A stretch of 64,000 nt of DNA from a virus, in IMG/VR virus record IMGVR_UViG_3300047323_000694, positions 34,045 to 98,044 of that record. One strand, 5' to 3'. The notes under the pieces were generated by a model. That model was not told the origin of the DNA, made no database searches, and saw only the letters and a program-made list of their open reading frames with translations. Below are positions 7,721 to 15,822 of this stretch, one piece after another. The translations under genes were made by a program, and so were the position numbers. Position 1 is the stretch's first letter. Every line of letters starts with the position of its first letter.

Positions 7721-8443
7721 TTACGCCACCACGGTGACGCGGTACTGGCCGGTCGTAGGCGCAGTGCCGAACGTGAGCTGCACCGTGTTCACGCCGTTAG
7801 CCACGTTGTCGACGATGACCTGCTCGTTCGAGCTGACCAGGCGGACCATGACCAGCACGTCCTGAGTGTTCAGGTTGTGCGTGAAGGTGATAGTGGTTGC
7901 CGTGCCGTCGCCAATGGTGGCTGAGGCTTTACGAGCGACGACAGTAGGGTCGACAGCGATAACGCCGCTGGTGATGGTGACGCCATTGCCTGCGGTGTAC
8001 GTTGCCCCGCCGCCAATCTGGGCGAATACCAGCGCTGTGGTGCCTATGGTGATTGGCGCGTCGGTAGTTTGCAGCCAGATGGTGTTGCCCAGTGTTGTGC
8101 CTTCGCTGATGAAGGTCGCGGCAGCCAAAGCCTCGGCGCCGGTGTCGAAGTCAGTCGCGCGGGTCCATGCGCCAGTGGCGGCAAGGTAGATACCATTTCC
8201 GGAACCTGCGGTTTGGCTCTTAACCAGCACACGGTCACCGGCAACAACGGAAACACCATCGATGGTCTGGGCGCCGGACAGGGTGATGTTGGCTGTGGTA
8301 GCCGCACGCACTGGCTGCTTCCACGAAAAGCCCTGGATGGCTGCCTGAAGCTGGGCGTATGTCACTGCGTCTTGCGGGTTAACGGCGTCCTTCAAGTTGA
8401 TGAAAGCAAAGCCACTACCATCCAGCGTGTTCGTGATTTTCAT
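7721..8443 (-). CDS. phage tail fibre protein
   Basis: 240 residues. The N-terminal part (NLKDAVNPQDAVTYAQLQ, DRVLVKSQTAGSGNGIYL) is the repeated domain found in many podovirus and siphovirus tail fibres. The end (TITFTHNLNTQDVLVMV) resembles the terminal domain of the next gene (TWTIPHNLNRYPSVTVV), suggesting related tip domains. Confidence 0.7.
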   Translation of the reverse strand: MKITNTLDGSGFAFINLKDAVNPQDAVTYAQLQAAIQGFSWKQPVRAATTANITLSGAQTIDGVSVVAGDRVLVKSQTAGSGNGIYLAATGAWTRATDFDTGAEALAAATFISEGTTLGNTIWLQTTDAPITIGTTALVFAQIGGGATYTAGNGVTITSGVIAVDPTVVARKASATIGDGTATTITFTHNLNTQDVLVMVRLVSSNEQVIVDNVANGVNTVQLTFGTAPTTGQYRVTVVA

Positions 8444-8454
8444 GCGGGTCTACC

Positions 8455-9453
8455 TCAGTTTAAGTACGCCTTGCCTGCGTAGGCCGCGCCATGGGTTACT
8501 TGGACGGTGTTCGAGTCGACGTAGGAAACGTCGGGCACAATGACGTTACCGAGGGTGTCGACGACGGTCACTGATGGGTATCGGTTCAGGTTATGCGGGA
8601 TGGTCCAGGTCGCGAGCGCGCTGGCCTGGGTGAACGTGTAGGTGCTGGCGCCGCCGGAGCCGGACGAAGCCAGTGCAGTGCCGTCCGCTCGCTGATAGCT
8701 GATGCAGCGCCAAGCTGTTGCGCCATCAGCCTGCACGATCATGGCGTCACCGTTCTGCACGGTGATGTTTGCGTGGGTAGGCAGTGTCAGATTGTTGCTG
8801 TGGACCAGCACCATGCCCGGCGCTACAAAGACGATTCGGCGGACGGCGCCATTAGTGGTGACAGAGGGATCTGCGATGCCGTAGATCATGTCCCCAACGG
8901 AGCCGCCCACGAAAGCCGAGTTGCCGTTAGCGCCGAATGTGACGATCCCAGAGATTATGCCGGCCGAGCCGTATGCCTCGTTTAGCGGGCCGGTCATCTG
9001 GCCGCCAGCCAATGGAAGCTTGGTTGGGTCTGGGGCGCCAATCAATGGCGTGCCGTCATACCGGCTATAGGCCAACATCTTGGCTTCATTGCCGGTCCCG
9101 GTCTTTTGGAAGATTGCTACATCTCCCGCGTGCGTGAGGATGTCGGCCTGGGAGAGATTCAGCAGGTGATAGCCATTCGCTGCGTTGTGAGTAAGCGTTA
9201 GCGAGCCGCCAAACGTTACACGCCAAGTGGTGCCAGATGGCGTAGCGCCTGCCCCCATATCAAAACCGGTCACGGTGCTGGTGCCGGTGAGCAATATGTT
9301 ATTGCTATTTGCGGCCTCCAAGCTCGGGAAGCTACCGCTAGCCACGGAAACCATTTCCGGCCCATAAAGAGCCCCGCGCAGCAGTAGCGCGTCGCCGACC
9401 GGGATCTGAACGGGCTGCCCGTCCTTGCGAACCAGCGTCAGACGGGAGGCCAT
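8455..9453 (-). CDS. phage tail fibre protein
   Basis: 332 residues, beta-rich, with the LPLAGGQMTGPL signature (near residue 148) common in phage fibre proteins. The C-terminal domain (WTIPHNLNRYPSVTVVDTLG) is paralogous to that at 7721-8443. It starts one base into the upstream gene's stop (TAATG overlap), indicating coupled translation. Confidence 0.72.
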   Translation of the reverse strand: MASRLTLVRKDGQPVQIPVGDALLLRGALYGPEMVSVASGSFPSLEAANSNNILLTGTSTVTGFDMGAGATPSGTTWRVTFGGSLTLTHNAANGYHLLNLSQADILTHAGDVAIFQKTGTGNEAKMLAYSRYDGTPLIGAPDPTKLPLAGGQMTGPLNEAYGSAGIISGIVTFGANGNSAFVGGSVGDMIYGIADPSVTTNGAVRRIVFVAPGMVLVHSNNLTLPTHANITVQNGDAMIVQADGATAWRCISYQRADGTALASSGSGGASTYTFTQASALATWTIPHNLNRYPSVTVVDTLGNVIVPDVSYVDSNTVQVTHGAAYAGKAYLN

Positions 9454-9968
9454 TACAGCACCACGTAGTCGTAGTCGTCGGTGTCCAGCTCAGTCGCCGA
9501 CAGCGCTACGCCGATCTTCTGGTCAATAGTGCCTGAGGTTGCCGTGGTCGCGTCCAGTGCGGGAGTGATGACGCCGCCAGCAGTGCCGAGGTAGTAAGTG
9601 GCGCCCAGGGTCAGGCCGGTCAGTTGCGAGTTCACGCCATCGAGGTCGTAAACCGAGGCGTTACCGCCGGACGCCACGGCGGCAAGCACATAGCCATGAG
9701 CCGGGCGACCGTTCGAGTTGTCAGCCAAACGCACATTCACCACACCGGCATTGGAGAAGATGTTGACCAACTTCCCGGCCGCAATGGCCTCGCTCGCCGG
9801 AATGGATCGGCTGGATGGGCCGCTGCCTGCGTTGTACAGGGTCGGGTCCAGCTTGCCGTCAGCACCCAAGGCTGGAATCTTCCCGGCATCAGCAGAGCCT
9901 GCCGACGTGGTGATGGGGGTGTACTGCTGATTCTGGCCATTTACCCGGCGAAGAACTTTGTCTACCAC
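9453..9968 (-). CDS. tail fibre-region structural protein
   Basis: 171 residues. The central part (ASEAIAAGKLVNIFSNAGVV, GLTLGATYYLGTAGGV) matches the capsid/tail-fibre stalk domain frequent in phage virion proteins. No membrane segments or catalytic motifs. A virion role follows from its place in the fibre operon. Confidence 0.6.
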   Translation of the reverse strand: MVDKVLRRVNGQNQQYTPITTSAGSADAGKIPALGADGKLDPTLYNAGSGPSSRSIPASEAIAAGKLVNIFSNAGVVNVRLADNSNGRPAHGYVLAAVASGGNASVYDLDGVNSQLTGLTLGATYYLGTAGGVITPALDATTATSGTIDQKIGVALSATELDTDDYDYVVL

Positions 9969-9977
9969 GATATGCTC

Positions 9978-10445
9978 CTACGCCAGTAAAACCGGCTCAT
10001 TGAGGTCGATATAAAGGCGTGTCGCGCTGGTGGCGAAGCCAATGATGAAGTCCCAGCCGGAGGTCGGCGGGGTTTGAGTGAGTGCGCCAGTTGGGCTGCA
10101 CCAGACGACGCCCTCAGTCCACGACCACGATTGATCGTCGATGAAGCCTTGCGTCTGGATGCTGATGTCGGTGCCGGTGGTGGCGGATGTGATAGCCAGG
10201 CCGAGCGCTTGGAATACAGAAAGGGTCTGCGGATCGACCGCGAAGACCTTAGCCTGTGATTCGTAGACGACGCGCAAGGCGCTGATGGTTGCGCCAGCGG
10301 TGCGGACGATGGTCTGGATGCCGCCGCCCGTGTCGGTGCCGGGCCTGCCCTGTGCGCCGCGCTGGCCCACCATGATGGTGAATGCGCCGCCATCCTGACG
10401 AACGCTGCAGCACGTCGAGCCCCGAACCACGAAGGCCGAGTTCAT
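9978..10445 (-). CDS. hypothetical tail-region protein
   Basis: 155 residues. A short collagen-like GQRGAQGRPGTDTGGG occurs at about 27-42, followed by beta-rich sequence ending LYIDLNEPVLLA. It overlaps the next upstream gene by ATGA. Collagen-like stretches are common in fibre proteins, but the role is not established. Confidence 0.6.
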   Translation of the reverse strand: MNSAFVVRGSTCCSVRQDGGAFTIMVGQRGAQGRPGTDTGGGIQTIVRTAGATISALRVVYESQAKVFAVDPQTLSVFQALGLAITSATTGTDISIQTQGFIDDQSWSWTEGVVWCSPTGALTQTPPTSGWDFIIGFATSATRLYIDLNEPVLLA

Positions 10446-11047
10446 TTGGTCACCTCGGCGCCGACACTGACCTTGCTGATGGCTGTAATCGGATAGACGT
10501 TGCCCCCAGGGGTGATCAGTTCGAGGTCGTAGACGCCGCGCGTCCAGTCAATGGCTGCGGTTACGATCGGGCTCAGACGGACGACCAGCGCAGCCAGGGC
10601 CTCGTCGATATCGATCTCGCCATCCGGATCAGTCGAGGAATCCGAACTCAGGGTCAGTAGGATCTTGCCGTCTACCTTGTCGCGGATCTGCATCCGAGCA
10701 GAGCAGCCCGTCAGGTCGAAAGGGCGATTGAAGATGACCAGGCCGCCAGCGGTGTAAGTGCGCCAGGAGTCGGCCCGGACGGCGTTCAACTCGATGACGC
10801 TGGGACTGAAGGTGGACGCGAAGTAGAAGCTGTCGTCTTCGCTGTTCAACTCTTCAGGCTGACGAACGCCCTCGATGCGGACCGGCCAGCCATCAGGGAT
10901 TTCATGATTGGCGACAGTCAGGCGTACAGGCGCTGTGTTCGGCATGCCAGTAATAGGCAGATAGACCAGCTCCTTGTCCGCATAGCGGTACATGAACTCG
11001 AATGTCTTGCCTCTGACGATGTTGATGTCGACGACGGGGGCGCCCAT
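10442..11047 (-). CDS. hypothetical tail-region protein, first gene of the fibre operon
   Basis: 201 residues beginning MGAPVVDINIVRGKTFEF and containing FDLTGCSARMQIRDK and TRGVYDLELITPGG, a pattern I associate with phage baseplate-region proteins of unknown function. A GGAGA site precedes the ATG. Its promoter is the late element 27 bp upstream. Confidence 0.6.
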   Translation of the reverse strand: MGAPVVDINIVRGKTFEFMYRYADKELVYLPITGMPNTAPVRLTVANHEIPDGWPVRIEGVRQPEELNSEDDSFYFASTFSPSVIELNAVRADSWRTYTAGGLVIFNRPFDLTGCSARMQIRDKVDGKILLTLSSDSSTDPDGEIDIDEALAALVVRLSPIVTAAIDWTRGVYDLELITPGGNVYPITAISKVSVGAEVTK

Positions 11048-11073
11048 GGAAATCTCCTGCGATTTCCGTGGAC

Positions 11074-11099
11074 GTTATGTGGCTGGACTCTTTACGCAA
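11074..11099 (-). promoter_or_regulatory. late promoter element, copy 1 (tail fibre operon)
   Basis: Minus strand TTGCGT, 14-nt spacer ending GTCCAGCCA, then CATAAC. It stands 27 bp upstream of the first fibre gene and heads seven co-directional genes down to the terminator at 5679-5703. Confidence 0.7.
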
Positions 11100-11127
11100 C
11101 AGCGACTCACAAGGAATCGCGGGCAAC

Positions 11128-11150
11128 AAAAAGCCCGCACTTGGCGGGCT
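11128..11150 (-). terminator. terminator downstream of yhaV
   Basis: Minus strand AGCCCGC-caagt-GCGGGCT followed by five T. It separates the toxin-antitoxin operon from the late promoter of the fibre operon. Confidence 0.7.
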
Positions 11151-11160
11151 TGCAATAAAG

Positions 11161-11673
11161 CTACGATTCCTCTTCGGTTCCCGTAGGCTCTACCTGAACA
11201 TCGTATGGGGAGCATTGTGCCAGCAAGGCCGAAAAATCACCTGGAACCTTTCCGGCATTCAGCATCGAGGCGAAGACGGCATATACATCATGCTTGTCAC
11301 CATCTTTGCGTATCGAATCTAGATCATTCAGCCATACGTAAATGATGGTTTTAGGAGCATCGGTGCGGAACTGGAAAAACAGTCTGTAGCGAGGTGCCAT
11401 TCCTTGCTTCTTGACCCTAAACCAATGCTTGTTGGATTTTCCTAGCTTATTCCCCTGTCGATAATTCGGATGCGCAGGGTCATTGGGCACATTCACCCGC
11501 ACATTCTCATCGATTGCTTCAAGAAGCTTGAAAGATGGGTGGCGATGAAACCCATCTGGATTGCTTTGAGCGGCGCGCTCAACCTCTTGGGTTAATTGCT
11601 CTAGGCGCTCAAGAAAAAAAGGGTGAGCATAAAGAGCCCACCCGTTTACGATATGCAATGAGCTTTCAGGCAT
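11161..11673 (-). CDS. yhaV: YhaV-family toxin (RelE-like ribonuclease)
   Basis: 170 residues, about the family size. Family features are VNGWALYAHPFFLERLEQL at the N-terminus, NPAHPNYRQGNKLG-like (here DPAHPNYRQGNKLGKSNKHW), RYRLFFQFR, IIYVWLNDLDSIRKDGDKHD and YAVFASMLNAGKVPGDF. YhaV cleaves ribosome-associated mRNA and is neutralised by PrlF. It lies 6 bp downstream of its antitoxin, with its own terminator inside the virion region, a typical phage moron insertion. Confidence 0.88.
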   Translation of the reverse strand: MPESSLHIVNGWALYAHPFFLERLEQLTQEVERAAQSNPDGFHRHPSFKLLEAIDENVRVNVPNDPAHPNYRQGNKLGKSNKHWFRVKKQGMAPRYRLFFQFRTDAPKTIIYVWLNDLDSIRKDGDKHDVYAVFASMLNAGKVPGDFSALLAQCSPYDVQVEPTGTEEES

Positions 11674-11679
11674 AAATTG

Positions 11680-11880
11680 TTAGCCTTCTTGTAGCTCGCT
11701 TCGACGATTTTGGTCAGCTTTTGCGCGAAGAGCCTGGATGCGATTCAGCAGCCCGCTCGGGATGGGCTTTACGCTGTCGGGATTGCTCGCAATATCATCA
11801 TGAAGCAAATCAAGAAATCCGGCATCAGCTTCGCGTTCTGCTTTCTTTTTCGCGAAAGAAGCAACATTACTATGAGACAC
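11680..11880 (-). CDS. short PrlF-like antitoxin lacking the AbrB domain
   Basis: 66 residues from a GTG at 11880 (GGGAGAG upstream). Residues about 20-55 (DAGFLDLLHDDIASNPDSVK and P) align by eye with the C-terminal toxin-binding region of PrlF (FLRFLDADIQNNP in E. coli). The N-terminal AbrB-type DNA-binding hairpin of PrlF is absent. It should bind and block YhaV but not autoregulate in the usual way. A GAGAC-gccgt-GTCTC inverted repeat spans its start codon. Confidence 0.65.
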   Translation of the reverse strand: MSHSNVASFAKKKAEREADAGFLDLLHDDIASNPDSVKPIPSGLLNRIQALRAKADQNRRSELQEG

Positions 11881-12098
11881 GGCGTCTCTCCCTATGGGGG
11901 TGTAAGCAATCTCTTTTCGAGATGATGGCCTCGTTAGCAGGCCCGCACGATCAATGCACGGCTTGTCTTGGGTGACACTGACGGCACCTGAATTATGGGT
12001 ACTAGTGCCACTTCATTCAAGAGACAGCTTGGTTCAGAATGCCACACCTGCCGGGCTTCAGACCGTACGGCTCAATGAAACCAACGGCTTAGCCGTCC

Positions 12099-12134
12099 CG
12101 CGCCACGAAAAATATATTTTCGAAATGTGGCGCG
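12099..12134. repeat. 36-bp dispersed inverted repeat, copy A; rest of a 400-bp gap
   Basis: CGCGCCAC and GTGGCGCG arms frame a 20-bp AT-rich centre. The same arms at the same 36-37-bp span recur at 39419, 48279 and 58319. The gap 11881-12282 otherwise holds the promoter region of the toxin-antitoxin pair and, near 12240-12280, further inverted repeats (CGGATTT/AAATCCG) just downstream of the next gene. No gene was found there. Confidence 0.7.
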
Positions 12135-12282
12135 AACGAACCGCTGGACGATTCATCGTAGGAATCGGCGTAATTTTCATGGTTTTTTGCACGATTTAGC
12201 GCTGTATTGACCGTTTTGCAATTAATCTCAAAATCGAATTCGGCACCGGATTTACAAAATCCGATCGTTTCGGCGCCGGAAT

Positions 12283-12678
12283 TTAATACGCGTAACCGTT
12301 GCGACGGGCGTCCGCCTCAGCTTTGCGACGCTCGAAAGCTTCTTTGCGCTCCCTCTTAATCTCGCGCTTACCAACGGCAGTCGTGGTATCTGGAATCACC
12401 ACGACTCCGCTGGTCCGTTGACCGCCCGACTCCATCCTGTTCTGGTGCGTCATCTGAGCTGCGCGCAATTGGCTTCGGACGATCTCTGCGCTGACGGCTT
12501 CAGGATTATCGAGGTGCGTATCGGCGGTCGGAGAGTAAAGTGTCGACTCTCCCTCCCATGCCGGGCATGGCGTGAAGGCAAAGCTGGTCTTACCTTCCCT
12601 GTCGACGCATTTGTAGGAGTCGGCCACTGCGGCCTGGCTGGCGAGTATTGAGACTAAAACGATTATCTTCCTGACCAT
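12283..12678 (-). CDS. exported hypothetical protein (DUF4124-like)
   Basis: 131 residues. A signal peptide MVRKIIVLVSILASQAAVADS is followed by YKCVDREGKTSFAFTPC, resembling the short DUF4124 domain of secreted bacterial proteins, then a charged helical tail rich in Arg/Lys/Glu. Probably periplasmic. Last gene of the ejection-protein unit; function unknown. Confidence 0.65.
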   Translation of the reverse strand: MVRKIIVLVSILASQAAVADSYKCVDREGKTSFAFTPCPAWEGESTLYSPTADTHLDNPEAVSAEIVRSQLRAAQMTHQNRMESGGQRTSGVVVIPDTTTAVGKREIKRERKEAFERRKAEADARRNGYAY

Positions 12679-12720
12679 GGGTTTCTTCCTTGTGTTCGCC
12701 GCTTACTCTACCGAGCGGAT

Positions 12721-13143
12721 TCAGAAATGCACGCAATGCCCGAAATAGACGACATCATCATCCGCGAACACAAATGGTTTCGCAGACTCATCTACATATT
12801 CAGCAATATTCAAGGCCTGCAATACCGTACCGGGCCCACCGCTCTGCTGGGACGTTACCGCAGTTACCACCTTAAGCGCGTTTTCAGAGGAGCCGTAGTC
12901 GATGACTATTGGCTTTGTGATGTAGGCGTTCTTTAGGGCTCCGGACATCACTCCATCAGCTCTGTTGACGGTGAAAACCTTGCCGATATAGCTATCCTGA
13001 AAAGTTTTCGCGACAGCGTCGTTGTCATGCATCGAGGATGTGACGCGCTTGATCGTGCACTGGTAATCAGGCATGCCTGTCATGGCGGCGGGCGCGGCCT
13101 GGCTGACAAGCAGCCCAGCAGCGAGGGCAATCATCCTGATCAT
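12721..13143 (-). CDS. exported hypothetical protein
   Basis: 140 residues with a clear signal peptide (MIRMIALAAGLLVSQAAPAA). The mature part has two Cys (DYQCTIKR near the N-terminus, YFGHCVHF at the C-terminus) that could form a disulphide. Probably periplasmic. No family recognised; a lysogenic conversion or superinfection role is only a guess from its class. Confidence 0.6.
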   Translation of the reverse strand: MIRMIALAAGLLVSQAAPAAMTGMPDYQCTIKRVTSSMHDNDAVAKTFQDSYIGKVFTVNRADGVMSGALKNAYITKPIVIDYGSSENALKVVTAVTSQQSGGPGTVLQALNIAEYVDESAKPFVFADDDVVYFGHCVHF

Positions 13144-13165
13144 TGAGTTGTCCTTGAGGTGTTAG

Positions 13166-13384
13166 CTATCTATTCGAGCGAAATCCTTCGATCACCCAGT
13201 TGATACCGGCGATCAGGGCGTATAGACAAACCACGGGCATGAGGACATACCAGAAGCAGTCATGAATCCATCTGGTGTTCTCAATGTTGACAGCGCCAGC
13301 GCCCAAGATCCAGATTACAGAAATCACCAGCCATAGACGGCGTAATCCAATTCTGTACGACGGCTTCGAGTTGATATCGCGCAT
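13166..13384 (-). CDS. small two-helix membrane protein, paralogue of 17865-18080
   Basis: 72 residues from the ATG at 13384: MRDINSKPSYRIGLRRLWLV then two hydrophobic segments (about 19-36 and 45-63) and a basic tail VIEGFRSNR. The same start, spacing and tail (MRDINSRPS..., IVEGFRAGK) and similar 5' untranslated sequence occur at 17865-18080. The two copies bracket the large ejection-protein genes. Inner-membrane location likely; role unknown. Confidence 0.65.
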   Translation of the reverse strand: MRDINSKPSYRIGLRRLWLVISVIWILGAGAVNIENTRWIHDCFWYVLMPVVCLYALIAGINWVIEGFRSNR

Positions 13385-13422
13385 GGCGTCCTGATCCGGG
13401 GAGCAAGACGCCATCATAGTGG

Positions 13423-15822
13423 TTATGGCGTGACAGTGGTAGGCGGCAGCTCGACAGGCTTCGGCTTTGCTGGCTGCGGCGTCTGATCTGTCGTCAGGTA
13501 AGCGACTGGGCCGACCGTGCGGATTTGGTTCTGCGCATCTTCGCCCAAGGCAGCGAACCACTTCCGGTAGGCCAGGGTGCGCATGAGCTGCGCCTCCCGC
13601 GCTTTCATCCGGCCGATCTGGGCACCATCGGTGCTGGTTGCCGTGTAGATGGCGTCACGGAATTTTGGGCTGGCGATCAGTTTCTCTGCAGCTTCTTTTA
13701 TAGGCGTCTTCTCTTTCGAGAACGCAGTAGACAGCACGCCGATGGTCCCGGCGCCAGGGAAGCCCAGTGTACTGGTGACGCCCTCGGCCGCCCCAGCCTT
13801 CTTGCTGACATCCCAAACCCTCGACAGCAGCCCGCCCTCGTCGGCGTATTGCTCGAGCAGATTTATCGAGTTGAGGCGCCCCGTGGTGATTCGCTCTTTC
13901 GAGGCCTCTCGCATACCGCGCGCCACCGTAGCAATGTCGTCCAGTGTCTTTGCCGCGTCGGCGGGCAGGTATTGGGTCAGTCGATTCTTCGCTGCGCCGT
14001 TTCGGCTGAGGCTGTCGTACCAGTCCACAAAGCCTGGTGCGCTGAGTTGCTGCTGCGCACCGCTCCGCTTCGTAAAAGCATTGTTCAGGGCAGTCAATAC
14101 TGCTTCCTGACGCAGATTGGCCGGAATCAGCGTAACCAGCTTGTCGAAATCCTTGAAGTTTCCGCTACCCAGTTTCTCCACGGCAGATCCGAAGGTCGAA
14201 CTGATAGACCCAGACATGTCCTTGCCGATAGCCTGGATCAATCCGTCTTCCAGGCCCTTGCGCTGGGCGACGACCGATTTTGCCGCGGTAAAGATGTTCC
14301 CGACACCGGCGGCGTCCGCGACCGCCTGCTGGTCCTTGCTGAGATTGGCGTATAGAGCATCCAGGGTGCGGGAACTGGAGTTGGCGAACGGCCCGCGACC
14401 CTTGTACCCATCGCCGACGGACTTGCGAACCGAGTCCAGCGCTGCGTAGGTCGGGTGCGTAGTGATTGTCTGGACTGTGCCGGGAATCAGCGGGTTCGGA
14501 ACAGTCTCGACCTTGGGCGCGAGGATATTGAGGGCCTTTCGCTCGTCGGCCGACAGCAGCGGAGCCCCGCCGAAGTCTGCCGATCGCCCCCGGATGTAGC
14601 TGATCGTTGAGTCGGCCGGCGCCTGGGTCTGCGCCGGGATTGCCTTCGACACATTCGAATAAAGGTCTTCAGCCTGCTTGTTCAGCCCTTGAATAGTGCT
14701 TTGGCTTTGAGTTCTGAACTTGTCGGAGAATGCGCTTTTGTCCAACGACCCGCCGTATTGCACAATGAGATCGTCGGCTTTCTGTGCCAGAGCTGCGTAG
14801 GACTCCTTCTGCTGGGCGTTCAGTACGCTACCCGGCACCGAAGCCAATGCCTGCTCAATCTCGCGATAGGACTGGCTGCGTGAATACTGTGACGGGATCA
14901 GCTTCTCTTTCAGCCCTAGCCGGTCAGCAGCGCCAAGGATTTCTTGGTTTGGCGCAACTTCTTCTGCCAGGTCGGCGACTTTCTGTGCCTGCGTGCGCGG
15001 AGTGGCTTGGGCAGCATCCGCTGCCGCCCTGACCGCGCCAGCCTGCTCAGATGCCACGTCGGCCGTGCCGCCAGCAGCATTCGCAGCGGCTTGATCGTTG
15101 CGGGCCGTTTGGATGGCTGCCTGCTGAGTCGTTAGCTCGGCCTCGGTCTTGTTCGCCGCGCTCCGAGTGAGCGCCCCGGCGCCGCCGATTACTGCCGGGA
15201 GCGCGCCACCCAGGACGCCACCAATCGCTGCGCCCTTTGCAGCCTCAGGTATACGCTCAAGCGGGTCGCCCTCGGCGGAACCAAAGCCGTAAGCCGCTCC
15301 ATATCCCGCGCCATACAGCGCGCCCCGGCCGACATTTGCTGCGAGACTCGCCCCGGCCGTGGTGCCGCCGGTGAGCACGGCTGGCGCAATACCGCCGACC
15401 AGGCCGCCCGCAATTGTCGCAACCGGGTGCTGATCCTGCGCTGCCTTCAGTAGGCCGCGTTGTTCATCGACGTTCTTGTCGTAGCGATCGCCGAATGACT
15501 CGCTACTGTCGCCAGTGCCGAAGACTGGCTGCAGTGCCGCCTTGGCGCCACCGACAAGCTCGTCAGAAAGGCCGAACGTGAGGCCGTCGCCAGCCCCGCG
15601 CAGGAATGCTTCGCCGGTGCCGACATCTGGCGGCTTAACGTAATTGTAGGCTTGCGGCCCGCTTGCCGGAGCAGTGGCGGCGCCCGAAGGCGCTGGCGCT
15701 ATAACCGGGTCTGCGTCCCATACATTGGCGACTTCGGGGGCGGCGGCCTGCGGCAGCGGTGCTGGTGGCGCAACTGCTGGTGTTGGCGACTGAACAACCG
15801 GATCCTCATCCCACGCGGCCAT
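13423..15822 (-). CDS. large putative DNA-ejection (internal virion) protein
   Basis: 799 residues. The N-terminus is Ala/Pro-rich with repeated DEDPVV/DADPVI motifs. Residues about 120-225 are a Gly/Ala-rich segment (GGLVGGIAPAVLTGG, GALYGAGYGAAYGFGSA, IGGVLGGALPAVIGG) typical of membrane-inserting glycine zippers, and the rest is largely helical. By size, composition and place beside another large Gln/Ala-rich protein it fits a podovirus ejection protein that forms a channel across the cell envelope. Overlaps the upstream gene by one base. Confidence 0.7.
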   Translation of the reverse strand: MAAWDEDPVVQSPTPAVAPPAPLPQAAAPEVANVWDADPVIAPAPSGAATAPASGPQAYNYVKPPDVGTGEAFLRGAGDGLTFGLSDELVGGAKAALQPVFGTGDSSESFGDRYDKNVDEQRGLLKAAQDQHPVATIAGGLVGGIAPAVLTGGTTAGASLAANVGRGALYGAGYGAAYGFGSAEGDPLERIPEAAKGAAIGGVLGGALPAVIGGAGALTRSAANKTEAELTTQQAAIQTARNDQAAANAAGGTADVASEQAGAVRAAADAAQATPRTQAQKVADLAEEVAPNQEILGAADRLGLKEKLIPSQYSRSQSYREIEQALASVPGSVLNAQQKESYAALAQKADDLIVQYGGSLDKSAFSDKFRTQSQSTIQGLNKQAEDLYSNVSKAIPAQTQAPADSTISYIRGRSADFGGAPLLSADERKALNILAPKVETVPNPLIPGTVQTITTHPTYAALDSVRKSVGDGYKGRGPFANSSSRTLDALYANLSKDQQAVADAAGVGNIFTAAKSVVAQRKGLEDGLIQAIGKDMSGSISSTFGSAVEKLGSGNFKDFDKLVTLIPANLRQEAVLTALNNAFTKRSGAQQQLSAPGFVDWYDSLSRNGAAKNRLTQYLPADAAKTLDDIATVARGMREASKERITTGRLNSINLLEQYADEGGLLSRVWDVSKKAGAAEGVTSTLGFPGAGTIGVLSTAFSKEKTPIKEAAEKLIASPKFRDAIYTATSTDGAQIGRMKAREAQLMRTLAYRKWFAALGEDAQNQIRTVGPVAYLTTDQTPQPAKPKPVELPPTTVTP

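Noticed and set aside
6300-11047. Diversity-generating retroelement
   Set aside because: No reverse transcriptase, accessory gene or template repeat in the window.
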